Source of the DNA: a virus
Strand: one strand, 5' to 3'
Length of the DNA: 33,366 nucleotides
Virus record (IMG/VR): IMGVR_UViG_3300017530_000065
Location: 1-33,366 of that record
The notes beneath the pieces were generated by a model. That model was not told the DNA's origin, did not search any database, and saw nothing but the letters and a program-made list of their open reading frames with translations. Each line of letters starts with the position of its first letter. The first letter of the stretch is position 1. Positions 1-7,316 of this stretch are shown piece by piece. Position numbers and translations under genes: made by a program.

Positions 1-8
1 GCTAACCA
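1..8. repeat. 8-bp terminal direct repeat, left copy
   Basis: The first eight bases, GCTAACCA, are repeated exactly as the last eight bases of the window (33359-33366). This could be the residue of a circular assembly, a cohesive end or an attachment core. No integrase is present, so the attachment reading is the weakest. If the ends are joined, the last gene stops just before the hairpin-rich region at 9-94, which makes a natural intergenic junction. Confidence 0.6.
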
Positions 9-94
9 CCCCCCTACCGGCGCACATGCCCCCCAAAACGCCTAGCCTAGTTAGGCTAGGCTAGGCTAGGCTAGGCGGGATCCCGGTAGGGGGG
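9..94. repeat. 12-bp inverted repeat enclosing TAGGC pentamers
   Basis: CCCCCCTACCGG at 9-20 is the exact reverse complement of 83-94. Between them lie two GCCTA units (40-49), a 2-nt gap, and five tandem TAGGC units (52-76), so 40-49 and 52-61 form a second perfect 10-bp palindrome. It sits between the last gene and the first gene of the presumed circle and next to the first gene's ribosome-binding site. It could be a packaging (cos/pac) site, a replication origin with iterons, a protein-binding cluster or a bulky terminator. There is no T-run after the stem, so a plain intrinsic terminator is not favoured. Confidence 0.65.
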
Positions 95-110
95 CAAGGA
101 GACGAAACGA

Positions 111-290
111 ATGGAATACAGATTGCTTATAAACGGTGAAATAATAAAAGATGGGGATGAGGCAGATGCGAGTCGCTCATTCCATGATGAAGCAAAATGG
201 AAACCGGTTGCAAAACATAGTATTGGCAAAAAAGCATCCGATCCCACATTTCCGGCTCACACTATCTACCGGCGGCCGGTATTGAAATGA
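111..290 (+). CDS. small phage protein, 59 aa, unknown
   Basis: The ATG follows a clear AAGGAG (96-101). The protein is basic and ends in a YRRPV motif that is commonly seen at the C-terminus of small early phage proteins that restate table-like values, but its role is unknown. It overlaps the next gene by ATGA (287-290), so it begins a tightly coupled cluster of small genes. No membrane segment or catalytic motif is visible. The frame is supported by the ribosome-binding site and the coupling rather than by recognised homology. Confidence 0.6.
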   Translation: MEYRLLINGEIIKDGDEADASRSFHDEAKWKPVAKHSIGKKASDPTFPAHTIYRRPVLK

Positions 291-529
291 TTAACTCAAT
301 TCTTAACTGGCTATTCGGTGAACAGCAGTACGGCGAATCATACTGGAACGTGCCTCGCGTAGATGAGTATGCCGGTCTGTGCATCCCGGCGCGGGCAGAG
401 CCACTAACAGCGCGGCGCATTGCGCTGCCACAAACAACACGAAGCAAGTTAGCGGATGCTTTCTTTAAGAACGCGTCCAAAGGGAAACGACATGAGTACG
501 AACGGATCGAAACCAAAGTCAACCGATAA
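287..529 (+). CDS. hypothetical protein, 80 aa
   Basis: The start ATG overlaps the stop of the preceding gene (ATGA), which suggests translational coupling. The N-terminus (MINSILNWLFGEQQYGESYW) is aromatic-rich, and the C-terminal third is basic. No family is recognised. It overlaps the start of the next gene by 38 bp in another frame. Either the overlap is real or one of the two starts is misassigned. Confidence 0.5.
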   Translation: MINSILNWLFGEQQYGESYWNVPRVDEYAGLCIPARAEPLTARRIALPQTTRSKLADAFFKNASKGKRHEYERIETKVNR

Positions 530-692
530 AAGTGGATTACAACCGATGGTAGCCGAAGGTAGCCTCCTAGTGCCGCTAGAAACGTGGTCGTCTCTATTTT
601 CTGAGAGTATGACCGGCAAAACGATTACCGGCGGCCGTTTCTCAGGCGCAAGCGATTTGATTATAAAGTATCTGGAAAAGGTGACGCTATGA
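492..692 (+). CDS. hypothetical protein, 66 aa
   Basis: The chosen ATG follows AAAGGGAAACGAC, a variant of the AAAGGAAACGAA leader found before many genes here (for example at 23139, 27522 and 32954). The N-terminus is Ser/Lys-rich and disordered-looking, followed by a short ordered segment with LLVPLETWSSLF. It overlaps the following membrane peptide by ATGA. No known function. Confidence 0.5.
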   Translation: MSTNGSKPKSTDKSGLQPMVAEGSLLVPLETWSSLFSESMTGKTITGGRFSGASDLIIKYLEKVTL

Positions 693-775
693 CCGCCTGG
701 ATTGAACCGGCGATATGGATATTCCTTCTGCTCGGTATTCTGGCAGCTTGCACTTATATTCTGGAGAACATGTAA
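689..775 (+). CDS. single-span membrane peptide, 28 aa
   Basis: A 28-residue ORF starts in an ATGA overlap with the previous gene, and its TAA overlaps the next ATG. The core (IWIFLLLGILAACTYIL) is one hydrophobic span, so the product is probably an inner-membrane micropeptide. The double translational coupling is the main support, because the ORF is too short for a codon-use argument. Function unknown. Confidence 0.5.
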   Translation: MTAWIEPAIWIFLLLGILAACTYILENM

Positions 776-1158
776 TGGCAAATGAAACGCGCCATTACTT
801 CGGTGCATATCTGAGGATAACATTGAAACCTACCGACCGGGAATTCACCGCTATAGACGACATTATCAACGACGATTTGGCCGACGAGTTGAGCGAAATT
901 ACGCCGCCGTCGCTATCCAAGACCGGCATGATTATCGCCATTAGCAACGGCGCAGCGCCCGGCGGGGAGTGGGTGTGCATTTTCCCGAACGAAGCCGACG
1001 AAGCCGATATTCTTCCGCTCATGGTAGGCAGCGCCATACATCAAAAGATTAACGAGTTGGCAATCAATTATCGTGAGATCATTGCGGCGCTCAGAGAATC
1101 GCCGCTAGTCGAGGCGGTGGTTGTCGAATTTGGATACGTCCTTGATATTGATTATTGA
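775..1158 (+). CDS. acidic hypothetical protein, 127 aa
   Basis: The start ATG shares its A with the preceding TAA, preceded by a GGAG (763-766). The protein is acidic with alternating hydrophobic stretches, including TGMIIAISNG and EWVCIFPNE, and reads like a compact cytoplasmic alpha/beta domain. No catalytic motif or family is recognised. It is the largest gene of the left-end cluster. Confidence 0.65.
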   Translation: MANETRHYFGAYLRITLKPTDREFTAIDDIINDDLADELSEITPPSLSKTGMIIAISNGAAPGGEWVCIFPNEADEADILPLMVGSAIHQKINELAINYREIIAALRESPLVEAVVVEFGYVLDIDY

Positions 1159-1183
1159 TTTTCAAGATAATTCTTGAGGAGAT

Positions 1184-1351
1184 GTGAAGCGAAATGAACA
1201 TGACAAACAGTGTGGGTGCGATGACTGCGTACAGCGATGCGCTTGCGGATGCGGGGGAACATTCTACTATTGCCACAGGCGCAATGATGCGAATACTAAA
1301 CCAGCAGCGAAAGACGGCCGTAAGAGACGCGGTGAGGCTGGAACTGACTAA
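1184..1351 (+). CDS. cysteine-rich zinc-binding candidate, 55 aa (GTG start)
   Basis: This frame encodes a short protein with CGCDDC, CACGCGG and YYCHRR, a cysteine pattern that looks like a small zinc ribbon and fits the many other CxxC proteins of this phage. The only in-frame start is GTG at 1184. It lies just 2 nt after AGGAG, too close for a standard site. It overlaps in another frame with the longer ORF at 1194-1499, and only one is likely to be real. The patterned cysteines favour this frame; length and ATG favour the other. Confidence 0.4.
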   Translation: MKRNEHDKQCGCDDCVQRCACGCGGTFYYCHRRNDANTKPAAKDGRKRRGEAGTD

Positions 1352-1499
1352 CCGCATGAATGCAAGGATAGCGACCGGCACGGCATGGCAGCGTGACCGA
1401 CCACGACCCCAACTTGCATACCTGACAAACTCTATGGCGAACGCACGGCGACACGAGAAGCGATGCGTGGCAATGAGTTTGCACGGCGCAACCTCTTAG
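1194..1499 (+). CDS. hypothetical protein, 101 aa (alternative to the 1184 ORF)
   Basis: This ORF starts with ATG 12 nt after GAGGAG. It encodes a basic, Ala/Met/Arg-rich helical protein (MMRILNQQRKTAVRDAVRLE) ending right before the terminator hairpin at 1517. No family is recognised. Because a cysteine-rich ORF occupies the first half in another frame, the coding status is uncertain. The fit of its stop to the terminator supports it. Confidence 0.4.
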   Translation: MNMTNSVGAMTAYSDALADAGEHSTIATGAMMRILNQQRKTAVRDAVRLELTNRMNARIATGTAWQRDRPRPQLAYLTNSMANARRHEKRCVAMSLHGATS

Positions 1500-1516
1500 A
1501 TTTTTTGTTTCCCTTT

Positions 1517-1544
1517 AGAAACCCCCGATTCGTCGGGGGTTTCT
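1517..1544 (+). terminator. hairpin terminator before the packaging genes
   Basis: AGAAACCCCCGA (1517-1528) pairs perfectly with 1533-1544 around a TTCG tetraloop, giving a 12-bp stem. The downstream sequence (GCTTTGTGCT) has only a weak T-run. It separates the left-end small genes from the terminase promoter a few bases later. Confidence 0.75.
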
Positions 1545-1550
1545 GCTTTG

Positions 1551-1559
1551 TGCTACAAT
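1551..1559 (+). promoter_or_regulatory. extended -10 promoter for the packaging operon
   Basis: TGC-TACAAT (1551-1559) is an extended -10 element in the context TTGTGCTACAATTA, closely matching TGTGGTACAAT at 19773 and TGTGGTATAAT at 25323. No good -35 is seen. The expected start of transcription (about 1566) is only about 3 nt before the ATG at 1569, so the transcript would be nearly leaderless. Confidence 0.5.
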
Positions 1560-1568
1560 TACCGCATT

Positions 1569-1895
1569 ATGTTGAAAGTAAAAACGATAGAGGCCGCGAT
1601 TTACCAGTATAGGGGGAACGTTACGAAAGTAGCAGAAAGTTTGGGAGTTAGGCGCACGACAATATCAAACCGTGTGGTCAAAAGTGACACATTAAAAAAA
1701 GCATTGGATACCGCTCGCAACCAACGAAACGACGCAGTGAAGGATGTTCTTTACGAAGCCGCCGTCCTTGACAAGAATATTACGGCCGCAATCTTCATAG
1801 CAAAAACGCGCATGGGTTGGCGGGAAACAAACATTACAAAACACACCGGCAAAATAATAATGTCGTGGGCAGACGATGACGGCGATAACGATTAA
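1569..1895 (+). CDS. terS: terminase small subunit (HTH protein)
   Basis: This 108-residue protein has a helix-turn-helix at about residues 17-38 (GNVTKVAESLGVRRTTISNR). The following helical region (DVLYEAAVLDKNITAAIFIAKTRMGWRE) is typical of phage small terminase subunits, in which an oligomeric ring recognises the packaging site. It lies directly upstream of the large subunit and overlaps it by 20 bp, the usual order. The first in-frame ATG gives 108 residues. There is no ribosome-binding site, consistent with a leaderless message. A generic HTH regulator is the alternative, but position argues for terminase. Confidence 0.8.
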   Translation: MLKVKTIEAAIYQYRGNVTKVAESLGVRRTTISNRVVKSDTLKKALDTARNQRNDAVKDVLYEAAVLDKNITAAIFIAKTRMGWRETNITKHTGKIIMSWADDDGDND

Positions 1896-3069
1896 AGCCC
1901 CAACACTTCACGCCAGCCAAAATCGCGTAAGAAAATCAACGGCACGGTTCAAGGTTTTGGCCTGCGGGCGGCGCTGGGGCAAGACCCGCCTCGGCGCTGT
2001 TCTTTGCTTGGCAACGGCCGTAAACGGCGGCCGGGCGTGGTGGGTAGCCCCGACTTACAAGATGTCGAATGTCGGTTGGCGTATCATCAAGTCGCTATGT
2101 ATCCAAATACCGGGAACGAAAATCAACAAAGCAGAGCGGCGCATCATGCTCCCCAACGGCGGCGAAATCAGCATCCGCAGTGCGGATCATCCTGACTCCC
2201 TACGCGGCGAGTCGCTAGACTTTGTGGTGCTAGACGAATGTGCTTTTATGCAGTCCAGTGCATGGCATGAGGCGTTACGGCCGTCACTTTCAGACCGCGT
2301 CGGCAAGGCAATGTTCATAAGCACCCCGGCGGGGCGCGGATGGTTTTGGCAGCTATTCCAACAGGCGGCCGATGGCGGGGAGTATGAACGTTGGCAGCTA
2401 CCAACCTCAGATAATCCGTACATCCTAGATTCTGAAATCGAGGCGGCGTATAAGACGCTGCCTGAGCGCATCTTCCAACAGGAATATGAAGCGATGTTTT
2501 TAGATGATGCGGGCGGCGTTTTTCGCAACGTCCGGGAATGTGCGACGGCCGTACCGCTCAATAAGGCAGATGGCAACCGGCAATATATCGGTGGCGTGGA
2601 CGTAGCGACAATGGTGGACTTTACCGTCGTGTCAGTGCTAGATGTGGAATCAAAAGAGATGGTATATATGGACAGATTCAACCGGGTAGAATACCCTGTG
2701 CTTGAAGACCGGATCAATGCCGTGTATAACAAATTCAACATGACGGCGATTGTGGTAGAATCAAACAGCATCGGCCGTCCGGTGATTGACCACATGAGGC
2801 AGCGCGGCATGACTGTGCTACCATTTACCACGACAAGCGCAACCAAGACGGCCATCATTCAGAAGTTACAAACAGCATTTGAGCATGGCAATATCACAAT
2901 ACTAAATGACAGGATATTGGTAAATGAACTGTTGGCATTTGAGGGAAAACAGATGGCGACGCATTGGAAATACGCCGCACCGGCAGGATTACATGATGAC
3001 TGCGTTATGTCTCTGGCGATTGCTTGGGATGCAGTTCAGGCTAACAACGAGGTAAAAGTGTTATGGTAG
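1876..3069 (+). CDS. terL: terminase large subunit
   Basis: This is the ATP-driven DNA packaging motor and nuclease. The N-terminal ATPase has a Walker A GRRWGKT (residues 31-37), Walker B VVLDE (117-121) and a coupling motif STPAGRG. The C-terminal RNase-H-like nuclease has the acidic residues in GGVDVATMVDF, VVESNS and HDDCVMSLA. At 397 residues it is slightly short but within the family range. The gene overlaps the small subunit at its start and the portal gene at its end, so packaging genes are translationally coupled. The assignment is firm; the packaging type (cos or headful) cannot be told from the sequence. Confidence 0.95.
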   Translation: MTAITIKAPTLHASQNRVRKSTARFKVLACGRRWGKTRLGAVLCLATAVNGGRAWWVAPTYKMSNVGWRIIKSLCIQIPGTKINKAERRIMLPNGGEISIRSADHPDSLRGESLDFVVLDECAFMQSSAWHEALRPSLSDRVGKAMFISTPAGRGWFWQLFQQAADGGEYERWQLPTSDNPYILDSEIEAAYKTLPERIFQQEYEAMFLDDAGGVFRNVRECATAVPLNKADGNRQYIGGVDVATMVDFTVVSVLDVESKEMVYMDRFNRVEYPVLEDRINAVYNKFNMTAIVVESNSIGRPVIDHMRQRGMTVLPFTTTSATKTAIIQKLQTAFEHGNITILNDRILVNELLAFEGKQMATHWKYAAPAGLHDDCVMSLAIAWDAVQANNEVKVLW

Positions 3070-4415
3070 ATTATGAAAACGAAGGGCTGAAACCAGGTAT
3101 ACATTTATTTCAAGGCGAGCATCATCTAAAAACGATTGACCACGCCTCATTTTTTGGCAGCGGTATTGATTTTCACAACATCGGCGGGGTCATTTCAGAG
3201 TCGGTGTGGGAGCAATTCGCTAGGGCTGCATGGGTACGCGCCGCCATCGTCACCCGGCAAGATTACATGAGCCAAATACACACTGAATGGGATGGGGTAG
3301 GGGATGAGATAGTTGCCGGCATTAGCCTCATGGACTTGCCGCGCATTGACACGGCGCTGCAACTTTTCGGATGGGCTTTCTTCCACAAAGAACGGTTGGA
3401 AAACGGCCGGGTTATCAATCATCGCTGGCTAAACCCGGACTTTATGATACCGCAATCAGATACCGCCTTTCCCGGTGGATTCCACCTGTACAATTATTCA
3501 ACCAGCGAGATTATCAAGGATGCCGGGGCAATGATACCGGATCACGACTTGCTTATCATTCGGCAGGACGGCGTGAGAGAGGCGTACCCGATGTCATCGG
3601 CACAAGTGGCCGCGTCGCTATCTAGCCAAATAGTGATTGGCATTGCGGAGACAATGGATTCATTCTATGACACTAACGCGCTGCCGGTTGTGGCCGTGAT
3701 AGTGCCGCCAGAGACACCGCAAACCAGCGTCGAAGCAGCGGCAAATCGTTTTCGTGAAATCTTCCAGTTTAGACGGCCGTTGTCTGGCAACAAAACAATA
3801 GGCTTGTCAGGCGACGTAAAAATAGAAACAATATCATTTTCGCCTGACGATTTGCAGATGGGCGAGCTTTCCGATATGCAAATCAACGCTATCCTTGCAT
3901 CGCATCAGGTGTCGCCAGCGTTGATAAACAGAGACGTTAACCGGGCAGAACTTGAGTTTAGACAAATAGAAATGGTAATAAGAATGGGGGCGCGCCTGAA
4001 GCTAATTGAACACATCATCAATAATGATACCGACTGGAACTCGGTAGGTAATCCACACTTGACCCACAACATCAAAAAGCATGAGCTGATGCAAACCCAG
4101 AACTTGGCGACCGCGCAATCCTTGCAAATGTTGACGGGCGGCCAGCCGATAATGACGGTTGACGAGGCACGGGAAACGTTAGAGCTTGAACCAATGCCAG
4201 AGACGATGATACCGGAACAATCAGATCATGAAACGGCCGTGCGCTCATTTGAAATGGCAGTGGTGAATGATGAGACGGCAAAGGCGCGGCGGTATTACAA
4301 AAAGAACGGGGCGAAGGCAAGGCCGTTTACTAGCAGCGTCTTAACGTCTCATGCGTTAGAACATATCAAATCGGAGGCAACCGGCGACTCGCCGGATTAC
4401 TTTCGTAGCTACTAA
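3063..4415 (+). CDS. portal protein
   Basis: The portal is the dodecameric ring at one capsid vertex, through which DNA is packed and to which the neck attaches. The 450-residue protein shows the family layout: an N-terminal wing, a conserved FGWAFFHKERL segment, a tyrosine-rich strand region, then a long helical region (MSSAQVAASLSSQIVIGIAETMDSFYDTNALP) and a crown helix (HQVSPALINRDVNRAELEFRQ). It follows terminase with a 7-bp overlap. The next gene's frame begins inside its 3' end, one base out of phase. Confidence 0.9.
   Translation: MVDYENEGLKPGIHLFQGEHHLKTIDHASFFGSGIDFHNIGGVISESVWEQFARAAWVRAAIVTRQDYMSQIHTEWDGVGDEIVAGISLMDLPRIDTALQLFGWAFFHKERLENGRVINHRWLNPDFMIPQSDTAFPGGFHLYNYSTSEIIKDAGAMIPDHDLLIIRQDGVREAYPMSSAQVAASLSSQIVIGIAETMDSFYDTNALPVVAVIVPPETPQTSVEAAANRFREIFQFRRPLSGNKTIGLSGDVKIETISFSPDDLQMGELSDMQINAILASHQVSPALINRDVNRAELEFRQIEMVIRMGARLKLIEHIINNDTDWNSVGNPHLTHNIKKHELMQTQNLATAQSLQMLTGGQPIMTVDEARETLELEPMPETMIPEQSDHETAVRSFEMAVVNDETAKARRYYKKNGAKARPFTSSVLTSHALEHIKSEATGDSPDYFRSY
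4381..4395 (+). promoter_or_regulatory. small hairpin at portal/MuF junction
   Basis: CCGGCG-ACT-CGCCGG forms a 6-bp GC-rich hairpin that starts 3 nt after a GGAGG (4373-4377). It ends directly before an ATT codon (4396) in the frame of the next gene. It may help position ribosomes on a non-standard start or stimulate a frameshift. This is a structural inference only. Confidence 0.35.
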
Positions 4416-4521
4416 GCGTCGACACCCCCTAAATGAAGATGAGGTTTTTAAGCTGCCGGAGCGAAAGCGACTAGAGAAGCGCGGCGAGCGTGAGATACTG
4501 GCGGCGCTGCGGGCGCAGCTT

Positions 4522-5136
4522 TTGCTACTTGTACCAGATGACGCAACGCTTGATTCATTACAAACACAACCGCCCAACGTGGCCGACAGTGATGACGAAT
4601 TGGCGGCGGCTCTGCTGGCTCTTATTATTGCAGCGTCGTCAATTGGCGTTGGCGCTGGTAGTGACCAACTGGACACGGCGGCGCTTGCGGTAGATAACGC
4701 CGCCGCAATGTCGGCGGCGGATGAACAGAGCGCCATCATTGCCGAGCGAGCTTTACAGCAGATAAACGACACGACGCGCCGGGGACTAATGGCGGCGATA
4801 ACGGCCGCCGTGACGGCCGGGCTAACGATGGAACAATTTAGAGAATCAATAGACAGGTACTTCAACCGTGACCGGGCGGGGAACATTAGCCAGACAGAAA
4901 CGACAGACGGTTTTGCCGTTGGCGTAGCAGCGGCGGCGACGTTGGCGGAAGTTACTCTGATGGAATGGTACACATTAAGAGACGAGCGGGTATGCCCGAT
5001 TTGCCTACCAATGGACGGCAAGCGTCGTCAAGTTGGCGGCGCTTACGACGCGGGCTTGCCGGTGCAAGATTCACCGCCCGCCCATCCCCGCTGCCGTTGT
5101 GGTGAAACGATGGTGCTGAGGTCAATTGGTAGATGA
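4522..5136 (+). CDS. minor head protein, MuF-like (start uncertain)
   Basis: The protein has an Ala-rich helical core and a C-terminal segment ERVCPICLPMDGKR...PPAHPRCRCGE, the cysteine/histidine signature of phage MuF-type minor head proteins placed right after the portal. The listed start, TTG at 4522, is the first standard start codon and lacks a ribosome-binding site. The frame is open and reads convincingly as protein from 4360 (for example LEKRGEREILAALRAQL). So the true N-terminus probably lies upstream, through a rare ATT/ATA start, a +1 frameshift from the portal, or a base error in the assembly. Confidence 0.85.
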   Translation: MLLVPDDATLDSLQTQPPNVADSDDELAAALLALIIAASSIGVGAGSDQLDTAALAVDNAAAMSAADEQSAIIAERALQQINDTTRRGLMAAITAAVTAGLTMEQFRESIDRYFNRDRAGNISQTETTDGFAVGVAAAATLAEVTLMEWYTLRDERVCPICLPMDGKRRQVGGAYDAGLPVQDSPPAHPRCRCGETMVLRSIGR

Positions 5137-5291
5137 TAAAACCTGACAAGCTTCACGAACGCCGCCGCCTCATTCAGAGACTAAAAGAATTAGAGGATGA
5201 ACTAATACAGAGCGGTGCAATAAAGCGCCGGGTTATTCGGCCACGTCGCCAGATTGACAGGCGGCGGCCATATCTATATAATCCTGATTAG
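5133..5291 (+). CDS. small basic protein, 52 aa
   Basis: The ATG overlaps the stop of the MuF-like gene (ATGA). The product has a charged helix (RRRLIQRLKELEDELIQSG) followed by an Arg-rich tail, so nucleic-acid contact or capsid-interior binding is possible. It is the last gene before the terminator at 5318. No family is recognised. Confidence 0.6.
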   Translation: MIKPDKLHERRRLIQRLKELEDELIQSGAIKRRVIRPRRQIDRRRPYLYNPD

Positions 5292-5317
5292 CTAATAATA
5301 TAATACTGCCCTTGCCC

Positions 5318-5356
5318 AAGCGCACTGCCTCCCCTTCAGGCAGTGCGCTTTTTATT
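5318..5356 (+). terminator. intrinsic terminator before the capsid gene
   Basis: A perfect 13-bp stem (5318-5330 with 5338-5350) with a 7-nt loop is followed by TTTATTT. It sits between the packaging cluster and the capsid gene and could lower readthrough. A TATAAT at 5299-5304, upstream of the hairpin, may be a promoter but would be followed at once by the terminator. Confidence 0.8.
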
Positions 5357-5368
5357 TGCGAATAACCT

Positions 5369-7147
5369 ATGCACGAAATCAAAATACTAGACCAAGATGA
5401 TGAGACTATCACACTAGGAGGTTTTGCCGTCGTGTTTGACGGCCGCGATTTGGAGGGGGATACGTTCACAAAAGACACCGATTTTATGCTCGACAACTTT
5501 GCAGATAATCAGCCGGTCATGATAGACCATACGCAGCCGGTGATTGTCGAGCATAACGGAAAGACGTTCAAGCTTACTGGCGTTCCGATGAAAGTAGGAC
5601 ACGTCATAGAGGTAACGCCTCAGGATGTTGGCTTGTACGTCAAGCTTCTTATAGAAAAGGCGGGCAACTATTGGGGCATCGTGGACGGCATGATGTCAAC
5701 GAAACGATTGGGGCTGTCATCTGGCAGCGTATCGCATCTAGTTAGAAAGGACGGTGGCGTTATTAAAACGTGGCCGATTGCCGAAGTATCATTAACGCTC
5801 ACGCCAGCAGAGCCGCGAACGGCCGTGCTAGGTGTAGAGCCTATCAAGATTGTTTATGAAGATGGCGACCTGATAAAAGGGATCATTAAGGCAGCGGGGA
5901 ACGCTGCGGATGATGCAGACTCAGAGGCCACAATATTGGATTCAGGAGAATTAACAATGTCAAACGAAGAACAGGAAGTAAAAGAAGAGGAAGTCCAGGA
6001 TGAGGAAGCGTCAACAGTTGACAATATTGTTGATTATTCTAAGTTCGTGGACGAAATCAAGGCATTGCGTCTTGATATTGAGAAGATATCGAAGCCGGTA
6101 AACAAGATTACAACCACGCACATCAAGACCACAAAGACGGCCGCCAACGAAAACCCTGTTGTTAAAGCCAACGCCGATTATGCTAATTGGGTACGCAATG
6201 GCGGAAACGGCCGTTATCAGTTAGAGCTTTTCGGAAATGAGGTGAAAGCACCGGCTAAATATGCTTGGGGTTTTGACGCTGACGGTAAGCAGACGAAGGC
6301 GATAAATATCACTACCCCGACCGAAGGACAGGAAGCAGTGCCGATTGGTCATCATCGGGAAATCATCCAACAGATGGAAGAAATCGGGCCCCTATACCAA
6401 CGCTTGGGAGTTCGCAATATTCCAGGAAAGGGTACGACGGTCAACGTACCAACGCAGGCGGCGGGCGCTGGTTTGATGACTCCCGCAGCAACCGAAAGCG
6501 CCACTGCTGTTGATAATGACCCGGTGTTCGCACAGGTGGCTATGACGCTATTGAGCTACCGGACAAAGGTTGCCGTGACATACGAAATTCTCAATGATGA
6601 GGATTCAATGTTACTCTCATTCCTGTCTGGATTCGCGGCGCGGGCAATGGTGAACACTCACAACAGCCTGCTAAATGCGGAGGTCGCAGCCAATGGTACA
6701 TCTTATGGCACAACGGCCGCAAATACCGGATTCGCTGCTGGTGAAATTGAGGCGGTGGCTGGTAATGACACTTTAGCGCCGTACATTGACGACCAGGGGA
6801 TGACGTGGGTGATGCGTAACAGCACACATATGAACATCCTGTCAATTGACGGAAATCGTTTTTATGCTGACGATACGGCTGGCGGTATGGTAGGCACACG
6901 CAACCGAATGTTGCTAGATTACCCCGTCACTCGTTCCAACTTTGTCCCTGCCATCGCCACGACTGCCAAAACGGTTTTGCTCGGAAATTGGGCATTCCTG
7001 GCCGTGAGACATGCACCGACGTTTACCGTCCTGCGTGACCCGTACAGCCGCGCCGAAAACGGGGAAGTCGTGTTCCATTACTTCATGCGTACCGTGTACG
7101 CAGTGTTGCAAGCGGACGCTGTCGGTTACATAGAAATGGCGATTTAG
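5369..7147 (+). CDS. prohead protease-major capsid fusion protein
   Basis: The 592-residue reading frame joins two head genes that are usually separate. Residues 1 to about 170 match a HK97-type prohead protease, with likely catalytic His54 (MIDHTQP) and Ser117/118 (GLSSGS) and the typical AEVSLTLTPAEPRT strand. Residues about 197-260 form an acidic, coiled, scaffold-like delta region. Residues about 300-592 are a HK97-fold capsid domain (HREIIQQMEEIGPLYQRLGV; VTYEILNDED; C-terminal FRTVYAVLQADA-like region). The ATG at 5369 has no good ribosome-binding site. A strong internal start at 5957 could make the capsid chain alone. Confidence 0.88.
   Translation: MHEIKILDQDDETITLGGFAVVFDGRDLEGDTFTKDTDFMLDNFADNQPVMIDHTQPVIVEHNGKTFKLTGVPMKVGHVIEVTPQDVGLYVKLLIEKAGNYWGIVDGMMSTKRLGLSSGSVSHLVRKDGGVIKTWPIAEVSLTLTPAEPRTAVLGVEPIKIVYEDGDLIKGIIKAAGNAADDADSEATILDSGELTMSNEEQEVKEEEVQDEEASTVDNIVDYSKFVDEIKALRLDIEKISKPVNKITTTHIKTTKTAANENPVVKANADYANWVRNGGNGRYQLELFGNEVKAPAKYAWGFDADGKQTKAINITTPTEGQEAVPIGHHREIIQQMEEIGPLYQRLGVRNIPGKGTTVNVPTQAAGAGLMTPAATESATAVDNDPVFAQVAMTLLSYRTKVAVTYEILNDEDSMLLSFLSGFAARAMVNTHNSLLNAEVAANGTSYGTTAANTGFAAGEIEAVAGNDTLAPYIDDQGMTWVMRNSTHMNILSIDGNRFYADDTAGGMVGTRNRMLLDYPVTRSNFVPAIATTAKTVLLGNWAFLAVRHAPTFTVLRDPYSRAENGEVVFHYFMRTVYAVLQADAVGYIEMAI
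5945..5959 (+). promoter_or_regulatory. internal ribosome-binding site and start for capsid protein
   Basis: AGGAG at 5945-5949 is placed 7 nt before an in-frame ATG at 5957 (MSNEEQEV...), in the linker between the protease and capsid domains. Initiation here would give a 396-residue scaffold-plus-capsid chain in excess over the protease fusion, comparable in logic to nested head genes such as lambda C/Nu3. Confidence 0.65.
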
Positions 7148-7148
7148 T

Positions 7149-7316
7149 ATGAAATACATCGTGATACGATCCTTCTCCGGCTTTGTCGGTGGTATACGAA
7201 TGTCAATCGTGAAAGGAACAGAGATTGACACGCCAAAAGACGACTACCTGGTAAAGGCTGGCATCATAAAGCCGGTTAAGGTAGCAAAGAAACGGAAGCG
7301 GAAATCAGATGAGTGA
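7149..7316 (+). CDS. small head-tail region protein, 55 aa
   Basis: It starts one base after the capsid stop and overlaps the next gene by 8 bp. The N-terminus is beta-rich (MKYIVIRSFSGFVGG) and the C-terminus is strongly basic (KVAKKRKRKSDE). Short proteins of this kind, with a beta segment and GTE.D.P...YLVKAGII, are common next to capsid genes in siphoviruses, but the function is not established. No membrane segment. Confidence 0.65.
   Translation: MKYIVIRSFSGFVGGIRMSIVKGTEIDTPKDDYLVKAGIIKPVKVAKKRKRKSDE

Noticed and set aside
1-8. Attachment site (att) at the terminal repeat
   Set aside because: Eight bases are too short for a reliable core, and no integrase was found. A circular or cohesive end is more likely.
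2187-2858. Long reverse ORF (223 aa) inside the large terminase
   Set aside because: It is fully inside the clear terminase gene with its own motifs. The reverse product is a Ser/Thr-rich mirror without ribosome-binding site or known motif.
4356-5021. Reverse ORF (221 aa) across portal end and MuF-like gene
   Set aside because: It is a shadow of the forward frame: Ser/Ala/Arg-rich, no ribosome-binding site, and opposite to the coupled head genes.
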